64,000 nt of DNA from Ulva prolifera (Eukaryota > Chlorophyta > Ulvophyceae > Ulvales > Ulvaceae): assembly GCA_023078555.1 (NCBI GenBank), contig CM041196.1, positions 496,001 to 560,000 on the forward strand, in the 5' to 3' direction. A program made the position numbers and the translations under genes. Shown here piece after piece: positions 22,501 to 34,400 of this stretch. The notes beneath the pieces were generated by a model that worked only from the letters and a program-made list of their open reading frames with translations, ran no database searches and had not been told where the DNA came from. The first letter of the stretch is position 1; each line of letters opens with the position of its first letter.

Positions 22501-24131
22501 TTGAAGGTGTGGCGGTGCATCCAGGTGCCCTGCTTCCTGAGATCCTTCCCCTGCCCCATCTGCACAGACTTCTCTCGGACAGCCCCATCGGGGTCCAGGT
22601 ACTTGACTTCCATGCCCGGCATGGTCAAACCTGCACGGCGTCCGGAACCGTCCCCAGTGCCGTCGGCATGATGCGTCCGACGTGGACACCAGTGTCGAGT
22701 CGCCTTGCGGTACTTCTAGGGCTGTCATCCGCAAACTAGACCTAGGTATTCTGATTCGTTCGATGTGATCGTGCCCAACGATTGAATTAGCATGCTGCAC
22801 TGGAGGCCACGCCGAGGACACTATAGCAGCATACTTGATGTGAGCGCTCAGGCGCCATCACGGCAGGCTGACGAGAACAGGTGGCTTGTGCGAAACGAGT
22901 GGATACAGGCGCAGCAGGAGAGGCACACACGTGCTGCAGTGGCGCACCGGCGCCTCCCGAGCAGTGTTGGGTCGCTCTGGCGCATTTCCAGGGCTTTCAC
23001 CCCGAAATAAGATGTGAATATTCGGAACTGTTCTACGTGATCGGGCCTGATGACCCAACACCGCTCTCGAGGCCTGCCAGCGCCTGCCCTGTGCCTGAAC
23101 AGAGGCATGGCGCCATCTGATCCAGCGAAGGCGTCACCGTACAGGCCATGCCAGGCAAACTCTTAATGCACAGGAAATGCACATGAAGATGGGTCAACAT
23201 CAACGCACGAGATGAGGCTACCAGGTGCCGAGCCTGGCTGCCGGGTTCACTGTGTCTGCTGTTGTGGCAAGCACAGGGCACCCGTGGCAGTGACATTGAC
23301 CTGCTGCGGCTCTCTGTCAAGTGTGAGTGCGAAACACGGAGGAGATGATGAGTGGACGAGACGATGCATGCCACTTGGGCCAGACGGGCTGCCAGGACCT
23401 GCCTGTGCAAGCGTCTGCACATCTGCCCAGCTCATCTATTTATTCAATTATTTATTTTCGTCGATTATCTGTTCCAGAGATATAGAACACCTCCTGGACT
23501 CCAGGATGCACTCATGAAGCACAGCCACATCAGAACCCAGCACACATCAGGACAGTGCCCAAAGCACAGCTGCTGGGCGACCAAGCTGCTTCAGGTGTCG
23601 AAATGTAATGTACAGTAAATCTGAGACCACTGAGCCGTATCCTGAAGAGGACATCGACAGCTCGGAATAAACGGGACCACATATGCCCTGAACAGTGATG
23701 CACTGCATATGCCGAGCCTGATTGCTTCTCCGAATGCCCTGATTGCAGGAGCTGGCGGGCCAGAGGCTGCAACGAGCCATGTGTCTGTGAGGGATGCCTG
23801 GGGTCATGATGGGGACGGGAAGCAGAGGCTGCGCACCCAAGTCCTGTACATTGTCCATCCCGATCTCACTCAAGGCAGCGCGGCCTGGAGCGGAGATGTT
23901 GTACACGAAGCCCATTGTCGGGTCGAAGAAGGAGGATGACTGCGCTCGCTCAAAGATGATGATGTTTTTGAAGCCTTGCTTGGAGAGTGCGATGGCCGTA
24001 GCATAGCCTGAGGGGCCCCCTCCCACCACAACCGCCCCTGCACTTCCCCGAGCTTGTGACTTCGTCCCTGATGCTGCCCTCTGATTCAGCAAAACAAACA
24101 TCGGGGAAGCCTTGGTTGAGAGAGACTTCAT
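19598..24131 (-). CDS. Kynurenine 3-monooxygenase-like FAD monooxygenase
   Basis: Six exons on the minus strand (24131-23837, 22630-22452, 21953-21711, 21266-20810, 20358-20210, 19879-19598) have matching phases and give 534 residues. The start MKSLSTKASPMFVLLNQRAA resembles an organelle-targeting peptide. The FAD-binding Rossmann motif AVVVGGGPSGYATAIALS follows, then LLVAADGANSIVRNAL (the DG motif), and the ribose-binding GDAAHVFPPDIGQGVNAALLD, split by an intron inside its Asp codon. The C-terminus has a hydrophobic segment (NLMVLLGVVVAGIAVICSPLV region) like the membrane anchor of kynurenine 3-monooxygenase. That enzyme hydroxylates kynurenine with NADPH and O2 at the outer mitochondrial membrane. 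The flavin monooxygenase class is certain; the substrate is inferred from layout and could differ. Confidence 0.82.
19935..20009. repeat. 25-bp minisatellite, three units, in flavoprotein intron 5
   Basis: Units at 19935-19959, 19960-19984 and 19985-20009 differ at one or two positions. Read on the gene's strand, each unit contains GGTGCAGCATGCATG, which includes a TGCAG acceptor-like word followed by the recurrent GCATGCATG. The true acceptor of the last exon lies at 19880-19881. Confidence 0.9.
22269..22440 (+). repeat. SINE-like copy B with 15-bp flanking repeats
   Basis: The copy starts TATACAAGGACACAGCG at 22284 and continues through AGGCAGGCAGCACCGC and CTCACACCCACGCA, parallel to the copy at 50929 for most of its length. 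It is bracketed by CGAGACACAGTGTGT (22269-22283) and CGAGAGACGGTGTGT (22426-22440), which match at 13 of 15 positions. It lies in intron 2 of the flavoprotein gene, antisense to it, ending about 10 bases from the 5' splice site. Confidence 0.65.
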
Positions 24132-26072
24132 GGTGTTATACTCGACGTTTGAATGCAGGGGAAGCTCTGCTCCCCCTGCAGAGCTCAGCTTGCACAACAT
24201 CAATGTGCGAGGTATGTGCAGCCTCAAAACCAAGAGTGCGCATACTACATCGTTCCCGGGACAACATACAGCAGAGATATCAAACAGTGCTTATGAGGTG
24301 TATAGATAATTATCCAACCAGCCGGAAAAATACTGGATGGATTGACATCAGACAAGGGAACAACGCCAGCAAGACAACCGCGGCTGTGGTGGAAAGTAAC
24401 CATACGGGCCTGTCGGCTGTGACTAATAAAGTAGCTAAATGCCGTGATCTGTGTGTGAATCCGCCTCGGTGTACATGTCTGTCCTCGCGGGGCCTCGTTT
24501 ATCATCTCAGCACGGATCACCTCCGTGACAGCAGAACGCCGTTGATGCTTCACGAGACAAGGTCATGCTGTGGCGAACTTTCCAATGTGCAAGCAGAGCC
24601 AACAAGAGACTAGGCAATCGTCAATGTAATAGCTTCCGTCTGTCACTGGCTGTGGACCGACCGGGGCGGATTGCTCTGGTATAGAGCCTGCCGTGATCAT
24701 GCCTTCGAGTGTGGTCAAAAGGGTCATGACATAGACCATTGCAACACATAGCGTGTATGCCGCACCGACGGCCTGGGGAGATTCATCAGACGACATATCC
24801 GCGACAGCATTCTGCAGCGTCTGTGCCGATCGCGCGTTGACCGGTCCTCTACTCTGACCACAATTCACAGTGTGAGCTTGAATATTGTTGTTGATGAAGG
24901 AATGGGGGCTTTTAGACGCTCGTTGCACGGCAGGCCTTGCCGGACAACAAGGCTCCTGTGAACCACGCGAACGTTGGCTGAAGGTTGTGTACACTTCCAT
25001 TGGCAGAGCACAGCTCGCACCAGACACAACAGCAAGATATGTCACATGTCGAGGCGCTGATGAAATAGGGCTGCTGCAGGTGAGCGCTTTTGCAGCTCGC
25101 GTTTCCTGGTGATGATGAAGCAGGAAAGTTGAAAGCGACCCAGAGGCCGCACGCAAACGCGCAACCGGAAGCAGCGCCCGCACCAACAGCTTTGCCCTTG
25201 AACATGTGTGCATGGTTATCTTCCCTGACAACTCAAAGCAGGGCTTTCGCCTGCATCAAAGTGGAGAACACTTCTTGAGGGAAAGCAGGGCAGCGGGAGT
25301 GTCGCGCGAGAAAGGACAGGATGATATACGTGAGGAATTGTACTTGGACTGTGCTATGACAACTCAAAAACGGCATGGAGTCCTCCATGTCAAGCCTGGT
25401 GGGCAGGCAGCGGTGTGTGCGAATCGAGCCCTTTCGTCAAACAGTCTCGTGTGCATGTCAGCACCGGCCTATCGAAGTACCCGTGCTCTGTGCCAATTTC
25501 TTCACCACATCTCCGAGTGCTTTGATAGAGTATAGAACATGAGATTTCCCCTGTCATCAACTTTCAAGTTATTGCCGTACAGCAAGCGCGCATGCCTTCC
25601 CTGTCGAAGAAAATGGATGTTCAGGCCCTTTCCGTTTAGTACAATTGACACCTCCCACCATACGCGGTGGCGCTACGGGCGCCTCAGGGGCAATCGGGCA
25701 GCCGGGGAGAGATAGCCCTGCTCCCATCTCTGAGCTAAGATGGGCGCTAAGGGCATCTCTGAGCTGAAAGCTTTGAAATATAGTCCCCTTGTAGCCATGT
25801 GCTTGCAACGGCTAGCGCTCCACAGCTACGGACCCCGTAGCGAGGCTGCTGTCTGCTGCGCAAGGCCAATTTACGATGCACTGAAACATCGATAAGTTGG
25901 CGTGTGGCACCGCTCGGTCTGTTGATCTTGGATTGCACCACCTGAACGTCAAGGACTAATTTCCCGGTACCATTGAGAAGGTCTGAACGATGCAGCAGAT
26001 GAAGTCGTGATTGATCTTATGGCACACAGTACATATTCATAGATACACCTGGCAGCTGAGCTTGTTGTGACC
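24132..26072. other. Divergent intergenic region, flavoprotein to PA200
   Basis: Both flanking genes are transcribed away from this region. Minus-strand frames at 24600-25205 contain one or two hydrophobic stretches, for example after an ATG at 25205 (MFKGKAVGAGAASG) and near 24700-24770 (AAYTLCVAMVYVMTLL). They might be exons of a small membrane protein, but I could not find splice sites that join them convincingly. An ATCTCTGAGCT word is repeated at 25722 and 25754. Confidence 0.35.
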
Positions 26073-28418
26073 ATGTTTTGCGCGATATCGTCGGAAAACG
26101 TCGCCCCGGCGCCTCTGTATCCTCGGCGAGACGATGTGATTGATCAACTTGCGGTCGATTGGCTTCCAGACGAGGTCAAGAAGGGCATTGAAGGTCAGGA
26201 CCCTTCACGGTTTGAAAATGCTGTCATGGCCGTCGAGGAGGTGGCGAAGAAAGCGCATGACGTCGAGGCGTTCCACCGGCATCGCCTGGCCGTGGTAGAA
26301 GCCGAGGACCTGCTGACTCAAGTGCAAGGGTACGCCAGTTCTTGCTTCTGTCCGTGCATGTTTACATACATGCTTTGCTTCACGCTTGCACTTGTGCAGC
26401 TTCTTTCGCACGCAACGCATGATCGAGTTGCGCGCGGTCCAACGGTTCTACAACGCGACATTCCATCTGGCCATGGTATCCGAAGAAGACTGGGATGTTC
26501 ACTACCAGTGGCTAGCTGCCGGGACAGGCGTGCTTTCGAACTATGCGAACGAGTTCCGCCTGGCAGGCATGCAGCTGGACTGGACAGTGTACTGGGACTT
26601 GCTGGAGCGAAAGCGCAAGATCGCAGCCACGTCGTCGGCGGACAGCAACGTGTCCCTCTCCATGTACAAGGAAGCCTTTAATCATTGCAAGAAGGTTCGT
26701 TCAAGCACCGTGCCCGGCACCAGCAGGGCCCGGCACCCTCCTTGCCCTCCTGAAATCTGATGTGCTCATCACGTGTATGCGGCCCAAGGCATCTAAACTT
26801 TCAGCGGTTTGTCTGAGTTTCATCGCAGCTGCTGCAGTCACTAGACATGTCTCCGTATGCATCTTCGCCCGACTCACATGCCAGGGCAAGCCTGCTTCCC
26901 CCATCATATGCCACATGACGCCCGCGCCCGCTAATCATTCTGCTGGGTTGGCAACAGAAATCACATCGCTCACCTGCAGGCTCGAACACTGTTCCCGCCA
27001 GCATCGATGGAGGCCATCTGGAACCGTCTGCTACCACAGCTGGAGCAGACCCTGTCTCCAATCTCCCTCCGAGCCCTCATCCTGCTTCTCATCTTCTTCC
27101 CCTTCAAGGCAGCGCCAGCAGCTGCAGACCTGCCCGTGCACGCCATCGCAGACAAGGCCATCCAGCTGTGGCTCAGCGTCAGCATGAACACGTTCTGGGA
27201 TCGCCTGTGGCTGCGCTTCCTCGCCCGCCTCGCCAAGTGGGACACACACGTGCGCTCTCTCTCACAAGGCACGGCTCAGCCTGCTCGGTAGAAGTGTTTG
27301 TGGCTGCTTGTTCGGCATGGGACGCCGGCTGCGGTGTGCTGCGTTGCTGATGATGGTCTCGGGGCGCTGCACGCGGCTGCTGCCGCATTGCCTGCCTCCT
27401 CACCTTTATCCTTGTGGCCACACACGTACGACACCTCCCTGCCCAGCCACGGAAGCACAGATATGTTGTGACAGCCACTGCGCCAAGGCCGCAGTGCATG
27501 CGGCCTGAGTCTGCGGCCACAGCCCAGCGGTTCAGGGCATCGGTTCGTACCAAAATTCGAGTCCGAACGTGCCGTATTGCCATGCCGATGTGCATCTTCG
27601 GAGGCCCTCTTGAGAGGCCCTCGAGAGCCTTTCACTCACAGGCACCCAGGGTGCTGACAGGGCGCGGGGCGCTGAACCACCCGAGGCCAGCGCGGGAAGG
27701 CGCAGGCTGATGCAGCACGCTCTGCATGCCTCGTCCGACAAACTGCACCCTCTCGGCCTTTGCATAGCAGGTCTCCCACGTGACCTACACAAAATCTCAA
27801 CTACACATCTGCTCAAGACATACACGCTGCAGCCGAGGCGACTCACATGTCACCACGGGCCACACTGCATGCCAGAGGCCCAGAGCACACCATCTCTCCA
27901 AGGCAAGGCGACCCCATTCGACGCTCCATGGCAAGACACACGGCCGATGCTCACACTCAAACCCAAGGGACGGCATTACCCACGGCATCTGGTCCCGCCC
28001 CTTTGGAGTTACCAGTAGCAGCTCCCTCCACAGGACATGGGCAGTAAACCCAGGTTTGCTTCGCTTGTACACACACTGCGCGCGCTGCTGCAGGCCCGGA
28101 TCGACTGGCAGCTCCTGCTGCGGCCGGTGTGCGCATACGCGATGCACCTGCTGCGCGTGCCGCTGCAGGGCACGCAGCCGCCGGCCGCGACCGTCATCAC
28201 GCCCCCGGACCTCCCCAGCGCTAGCATCATCGACCGCGTCTGCAGCCACGAGCGCTCCTGCGCGGAGCATCTCGGGAAGCTGCTCGTGCAGGCCGTGCCG
28301 GCGGGCGCGCCGGCCGCGCCGGCGGCGCCGGGGGGCCTGCCGGCCGCCGCCGCGCTGCAGCAATTCACGACCCTCCTGGAGCACTACTACCATGCCCCCA
28401 ACGCCGGCAAGTGCGGAG

Positions 28419-28449
<31 letters not shown>

Positions 28450-31400
28450 GCAGTGTCAGATCTATGCCGCTGTGTCGCCTGTTTGTCGCGAATGAGCATT
28501 GGGACGGGGTGTCCAAGGGGTGCACTGCTGCAGACCACCTAGAAGCAGATGTTCTCGTGCCGGCGGTGCAAGTGCTGGCGTTACAGAACCGCAGCGCACG
28601 CATGGCCGTGGCCCCGAGTCCTGTCTTTACCCATTCATGACGATGCAGCAGACACGATGCAGAACGCAGGAGTCGGCGCTGATGTAACATCCCCCAAATC
28701 TGCTCCACGCCGCAGCTACCTCGCCACCTCAGGCGTAGCCGCCAATACCCCACCTGCCTTTCCCCGGCGGTGGCCCTGTGGCGGGATCCACCCCGCCGTC
28801 CTCTCGCCATCCAGATACACCTGCATGCATGATTGCGGGCACCCATGTGTGGCTGTCAGTGCAGGTGGAGCAAGGGCCTGGCGGAGTATATCGACGCATG
28901 CATCACGCAGCTCGTGGTCCACCGGGTGCCGTGGGAGGCTACAGCACACTGGGCCGGCGACGCGTCGCGGCGGCGGCTCGAGCCCGCGGCGGCGGCCAGC
29001 GTTGCGGAGTCCCTCTGGCCACTCGCGAAGCTCGCGGTGTTCCACAAGGACCCGAACCTGCAGGCGGCGGGCCTCGAGGGCGTCGCGAACCTCGCGTTTG
29101 TGCTGCCGGAGCGCGCGCTGCCGTTCGTGGTGCACACGTTCCGGGAGACGCTCGCGTCAGCAGAGGCCGTGCACCAGATCGAGACGGCCATCGCGCTGCT
29201 GTCTGGTGCGACACGCCGTTCAACCCGCTCTTTCCTCTCTTTCTCTCTCTTTCTCTCTCTTTCCCTCTCTTTTCACGCTGCAAAGCCCAGTGTCGTGACG
29301 AGTGGAGCCCACCTGTGCAAATGAATTGTTTGTCTATGCGCCCTGGGAGTCAGTGATGAGCGACGGGGGCGTTCAGGCCTTCAGACAGCACGCCCATACG
29401 GTACAACACTGACGCGCGTCGCCGACACCGGGCCGATCATGCATGCAGAGTGTGTGCGCCCGATGCTGCTGTACGGCCTGCCCCCCGACGACGAGCCCCC
29501 CGGCGACGGCGCCGCCGTGCCGGCGGACGACGGCATGACGTCGCAGCAGCGAGCCGCGGCGGCCGTCGGCGCCGCGCTCGAGGCGCTGGTGCCGGCGCTT
29601 GACGCAAACGACGACGGCAAGCTACGCGCGGCCGTCGCGTTCTTCAATAGCACGTTTTGCAGCGTAGTTGCGCTACGCAGCGATGACCCCTGCGCTGCGC
29701 TGCCGAGGAGCGCCGAGGCCGCGCCGGGTGGCGCTGGTGCGGATGCTGCGGAGGGGGGGGGAGGCGGGGAGGGGCTGCCGGTGGGGATTGACCTGCAGTA
29801 CTGGGCGGTGGAGGTGGTGGAGCGGCTGATGGAGGTGGCGCGGACGCTGCAGGCGCACGAGGGTGCAGGCGGCGGCGACGATGGGTGCGCGGCTGGCAGT
29901 CCCCCGCAGCACCCTGCCTGTGGTGCCGCTTGTCGCTATACAACCGCTGAATCTGCACACTTGATGGCATCTGTCAGTCATGAACCACGCAGTTCGCCAG
30001 GTCGGCGTGTGTTTGGACCCTTTCTGCGTAGGGGGCTGCAGTTGCTGTATATGTTACATGGCCGGGATTCCTGTGGGTGCGATGCAGCGTAGACATCATG
30101 TTTGGCGCTCCGCTCCCCTGCCCACATCCCGACCTCTCTGCTGGTTTTCCTTCGAGCCCGGCGGTTGTCCCGATGAGGGGTGGCATCCCTCCTCACACAT
30201 GCATTGGGACGAGGCCGCTGCTGCGCTGATTTCAGTGTCCATGAGGGTGTGCTGCAGGGACGGCGGAAACTCGGCCGCGTCATGGCTCGGCCGCCACTGC
30301 ATCTTCACCCTCTTCTGCGCGCAATTCTTCCAGAAGCTCCCGGCCGCCGCCGGCGCCGCCGCGTTTGAGCGCGTCTGCCGCCTCGCACTCGACCTGCAGG
30401 ATGCGGCCGCCGTGCGCGCCATGCAGCAGCTCGTGCATCGCGGCTGCGCGGCTCTCCCCGGCGCCGCGGCGACCGGGCTGCTGGCGCCGCTGCTGCGGCA
30501 GCTGCGGGAGCACGCCGCGGCTCAGCCGGGGACGGACGTGAACTCGAGCCACGTGACCTGGGTCTGCACCAAGGCGACGCTCCTCGTGCACGTCGTCCAA
30601 GGTGCTGCCTCCTAGATCTTGGCAGAGCCCTGCGTGCCTTCCCGCCTGCCGCCTTGTTGTGAGTCCTTGTAGCCACCAGCTGAGCGTGCAGCAACGCCTT
30701 TTGTACGGGGCGCAGTTCACCGTCCTGGGCCTGCTGCAGGGTGATGCCATGCTTTGCGCTGTAGCCGCTGTTGCGGCTGATGATGGTAGGTCTGGTGTAT
30801 GCCGGGCGCTGTCGTGTGACAGTCCATGCATGCAGGGCTGGGGGAGGCGATGGAGCTGGAGGCGCACGCCGACGACCTGATGGAGGTCGTGCTGAAGGTG
30901 TCACAGACGTCGTCGCCGGCGCTCAATGATGTCGCCGGCAGTGTGCTCGCGGCCACGCTGCTCGAGCTGACGTCGCCGCGGCTTCGCCTCGACGCTGTGC
31001 CGCACACCACGCTGCCGGGTTGCCCCGGCGTCGCTGCATGGCTGCCCGGCCGCGGCAGCGCCGCGCCACGGCCGCGCTGGCGCGCGCCGCCGCCGTCGGC
31101 GCATGCGGCAGCGCGCGCGCTCGCGCTCCGCGCGGCGGCAGAGGCCGCCGCGGCGGTCGCCGCGCTCACGGCACAGGGCCGCCTCGACTCGGCTGAGCCG
31201 GCGGCCCGGCAGGCGCTGCACCGAGCGCTGATCCTCGCGTTTGCGGTGTCCGAGGGCCTGCTGGCGGCGGCGGAGCCGCCGCTGCTGTCCGCGGAGGCCG
31301 CAGCGGCGCGGGACGCGGACGCAGCGCATGCGCTGACGGTCAGCATGCCGCCGGTGAGCGACGCGTGGCGGGACTGCTCGTTCTATCGCGAGGCGCTGGA

Positions 31401-34400
31401 CCTGGCCATGGTCGTGCTGGAGAAGGCCAGCGAGTCGGGCACAACCAATGCGACGGTCGCCCTCTCGCTCATCGAGGTCCGCCGCCGCGTCGCCTCCCCT
31501 GAGACATCAGCCATCTTATGCCCGCACGGTTGCGTTGCAATCGCAAGAAACGTTCTGAGCTGCACCGATACATGTCGGCTATGTCGCTTCACATCTCACA
31601 TCACGACACCGGGTGCTTCTTGCCTCCTTTGCCGCATGACGTCAGCCTCAACTTTGCGATCGCGTTGCACATCAGCTTGTACGCCAGGCTCGCAGATGCA
31701 CGAAAGGCCTCACCACCAGCACGCCGTCCGCATGTACTTCACTTGACTGACCGTACATGCATGCAGCTGTCGGTGCCGGTCACGCACACCCTCGACCTCT
31801 CGACGGACCACCCCGGCTACGACCTCGTGCGCGAGGAGGCCTACCGCGGCTTCTACGAGCCCCCCCTCGCCGACAGCCTCCGCGGCGCCGCCGTGGCCAC
31901 CGGCGGCTCCGGCTTCCGCTGCGCCCCCGCCGTCGCCGCCGCCCGCGCCGACTCCCTCATGCACGTCCGCCGCTACTACGCCGTCGCCGGCGCGCGCGCC
32001 ACCGCCGGCCACCTCCACCCCTGTATGCATGAGCTGTATGCGCAGCTGCTCGGCGCGGCGGCGGCGGCCGCGAAGGCCGTGCGGCACCGCTACCCCGGCG
32101 TGTCTGTGGACGCGGTGGAGGTGTTCCAGGCGGCGCTTGCGGCGCAGTGCAAGGGGCTGCTGGACGGGGCGCTGCCGGGGGTCGTTGCGGCGCTGGGGCT
32201 GCTGGAGGGCAGCCGCGGCGGCTGGGTGCTGTCGGCGGAGGGCGGGGTTGACGAGAAGCTGCAGGCGGCGTCAGAGGTGCGGCCCTCTGGACTTGCATAC
32301 ACCCTCACGGCACCGCGCGCGTGCCTCCAGTGCCTGCCATGCATGCTGCTTCCCTCATTGGGGATTCAGTGCCGATGTCCTGGTGCAGCAACTGCCAACG
32401 TTAGGGAATCTGCCTATGAGTGGCTACACACTGCTATGCAATGCTGCATGATGCTATACAGCGGCCGTGCATCGGCCGAGGTGTTCTGCCACAACGGAAG
32501 TTTCGCTTGGCTCCGCGAATGTGGCATAGGGTGCCCAGCCGTGGCAGTCCCGGCAAGGTGCATGAGCTGCACACATCGCTGCGCTGGTGCTGCAACAAAA
32601 GTGTAGCCCTAAGCCACAGATGCATATGACTGTCACTGCAAGCTGTAGCGGCAGTTTCGCCCGGCACATTTACACTCACCGCCGGCATCAGTGCCCGCCC
32701 ATGCATCGGCGCGGCCATGGACATGCACAGACCATCATACGCCGATCCTCCACTCAGACGCACGCGTTCTTGCAGAAGCTGCTGGGCGTGCTGGGCACGG
32801 ACTGGCAGACGAAGGGCCCGGCCGTGGCGGCAGCGGGCGCTCACGCCGCCGGCGCATCACAGCCTGCCTCTCCAGACGGCTCCAGCCCACCTAGCGCCTG
32901 CGCATCCCCCGAAGCAGCAGCGTCAGACATGGAGGTTGTGGTCGTAGAGGAGGTGGTCGCAGGTGGTCGCAGCCCAGCGCAGGAGACCTCCGCATCGAAG
33001 GCCGCCGCAGATCTGGCGCTGCTACACGGCAGCACCGTGGCAGCCGTGCCGGCTGGCGGCGGCAGCGCCGCCGCCACTCCGGCGGCCTCGCCGTTGCAGG
33101 CGGGCACGCCTGCGGGCGACGCGCGGCCCGCCGCTGCTGTCGGCGGCACGTCGCACACACAAGTCCGGCGGTCGTTGCGGCGGCTGTCGCTGCCGCAAAC
33201 GGCGGAGGCCGGGGGGGCCGGGCGGGGGGGCCTCCGCGCCTCCGCGACGCTTGGCTCGGCCGACGGTGCAGAGACGTGGGAGGAGGAGATCCTCGCGGAA
33301 GCTTCTGTGGCTTCGGTGGCTCTGGAGGAAGAGGAGGAGGAGGAGGGGGCGCAGGCGTGCACAGAGGCAAACCAGCACATCGTGGCTGGGGCGCTGGACT
33401 TTGTGGAGCAGTCCCGGTCGACGCTGCTGCCGCAGCTGCTGCGGCGGCGGCCAGAGGCGGCGCGGGCGCTGCTGCTGGCCATGGCCGTCGCGCTCCGTTA
33501 CGATACCAGGGTACGTAGCCTGCGCCCACCTCGGCTGTGCAGCCCCTTGGGGCCATTCCCCCCATGCATAGTGCCTGAATGCATCGATCCGTACAGCGCA
33601 TGCTGCAAGGCGCCATCAAGCATTCGACGCAGCCTGTTCAATCGCTTGCGGCGCCTGTGATCTGTCCAGATGAGCGGGGCACCCTGCATCCACCCCTCTT
33701 GCCTCACACCCGCCATCATGCAGCACGCCCTCACATAGATGGCTGCAGTGGCTGACACGACGGACGCAGTCTACATCGGCTTACTTGTACATTAGTGTCT
33801 ATACACAGCCTTTTGTGTGGTTTCTTCCTTTGGTGTGCGTGGTCACGGGTCTTCGGAGCCGTCCAGGTCCGGAAAGGCCACGGATGAGTGATTCCAGATC
33901 TGCTCTACTTTGCTTGACACAGGTGGTGCATGCAGGATGTGAAGCCGATGGTGACGGCGACGCTGCCGGTCGTCGTGCAGCTTCTCGAGCGCCGCGTCGG
34001 CGACGCGCCCGGAACCTTCCGGAACGTCGCGCTGTTTGGCGACGTCGCCGCGGCGCTCTGCAGCCGCCTCGCGCGCGGCCGCCTGCACTGGCGGGAGGCC
34101 CTCCTGGCGCAGCTGCTATGCATGCACCTGCTGCCGCTGGCTGCCGCTGGGGCCGGGGAGGATGCGGGCGGCCACAGCGCACAGCAGGGCCGCCTGGAGG
34201 GGCTGCTTGGGGCGCAGGTGCACGGGCTGTTCCGGGGCACCTCGCTTCTCTGCAAGGTGTGTGTATGAGCGCCTGACGGCCGTGCGCCGCTGCTTGCTGG
34301 CTCAGGCCAAGTGCTTGTGATGCTGATGGGCGCACGCCCCGTGTGCCGACGTCGAGTCAGCCCTGCTGCGAGTCAATGCTGCCCCCATGGCCAGCTCGGC

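Noticed and set aside
24563-25231. A 222-codon minus-strand frame with hydrophobic segments
   Set aside because: I found no splice plan that joins the hydrophobic parts and no family match, so I list it only as part of the intergenic region.
30602-30880. An exon-like stretch (QQRLLYGAQFTVLGLLQG) in PA200 intron 7
   Set aside because: Its phase does not fit the exon before it, whereas joining 30601 directly to 30836 fits exactly. Part of the stretch also matches the dispersed short element.
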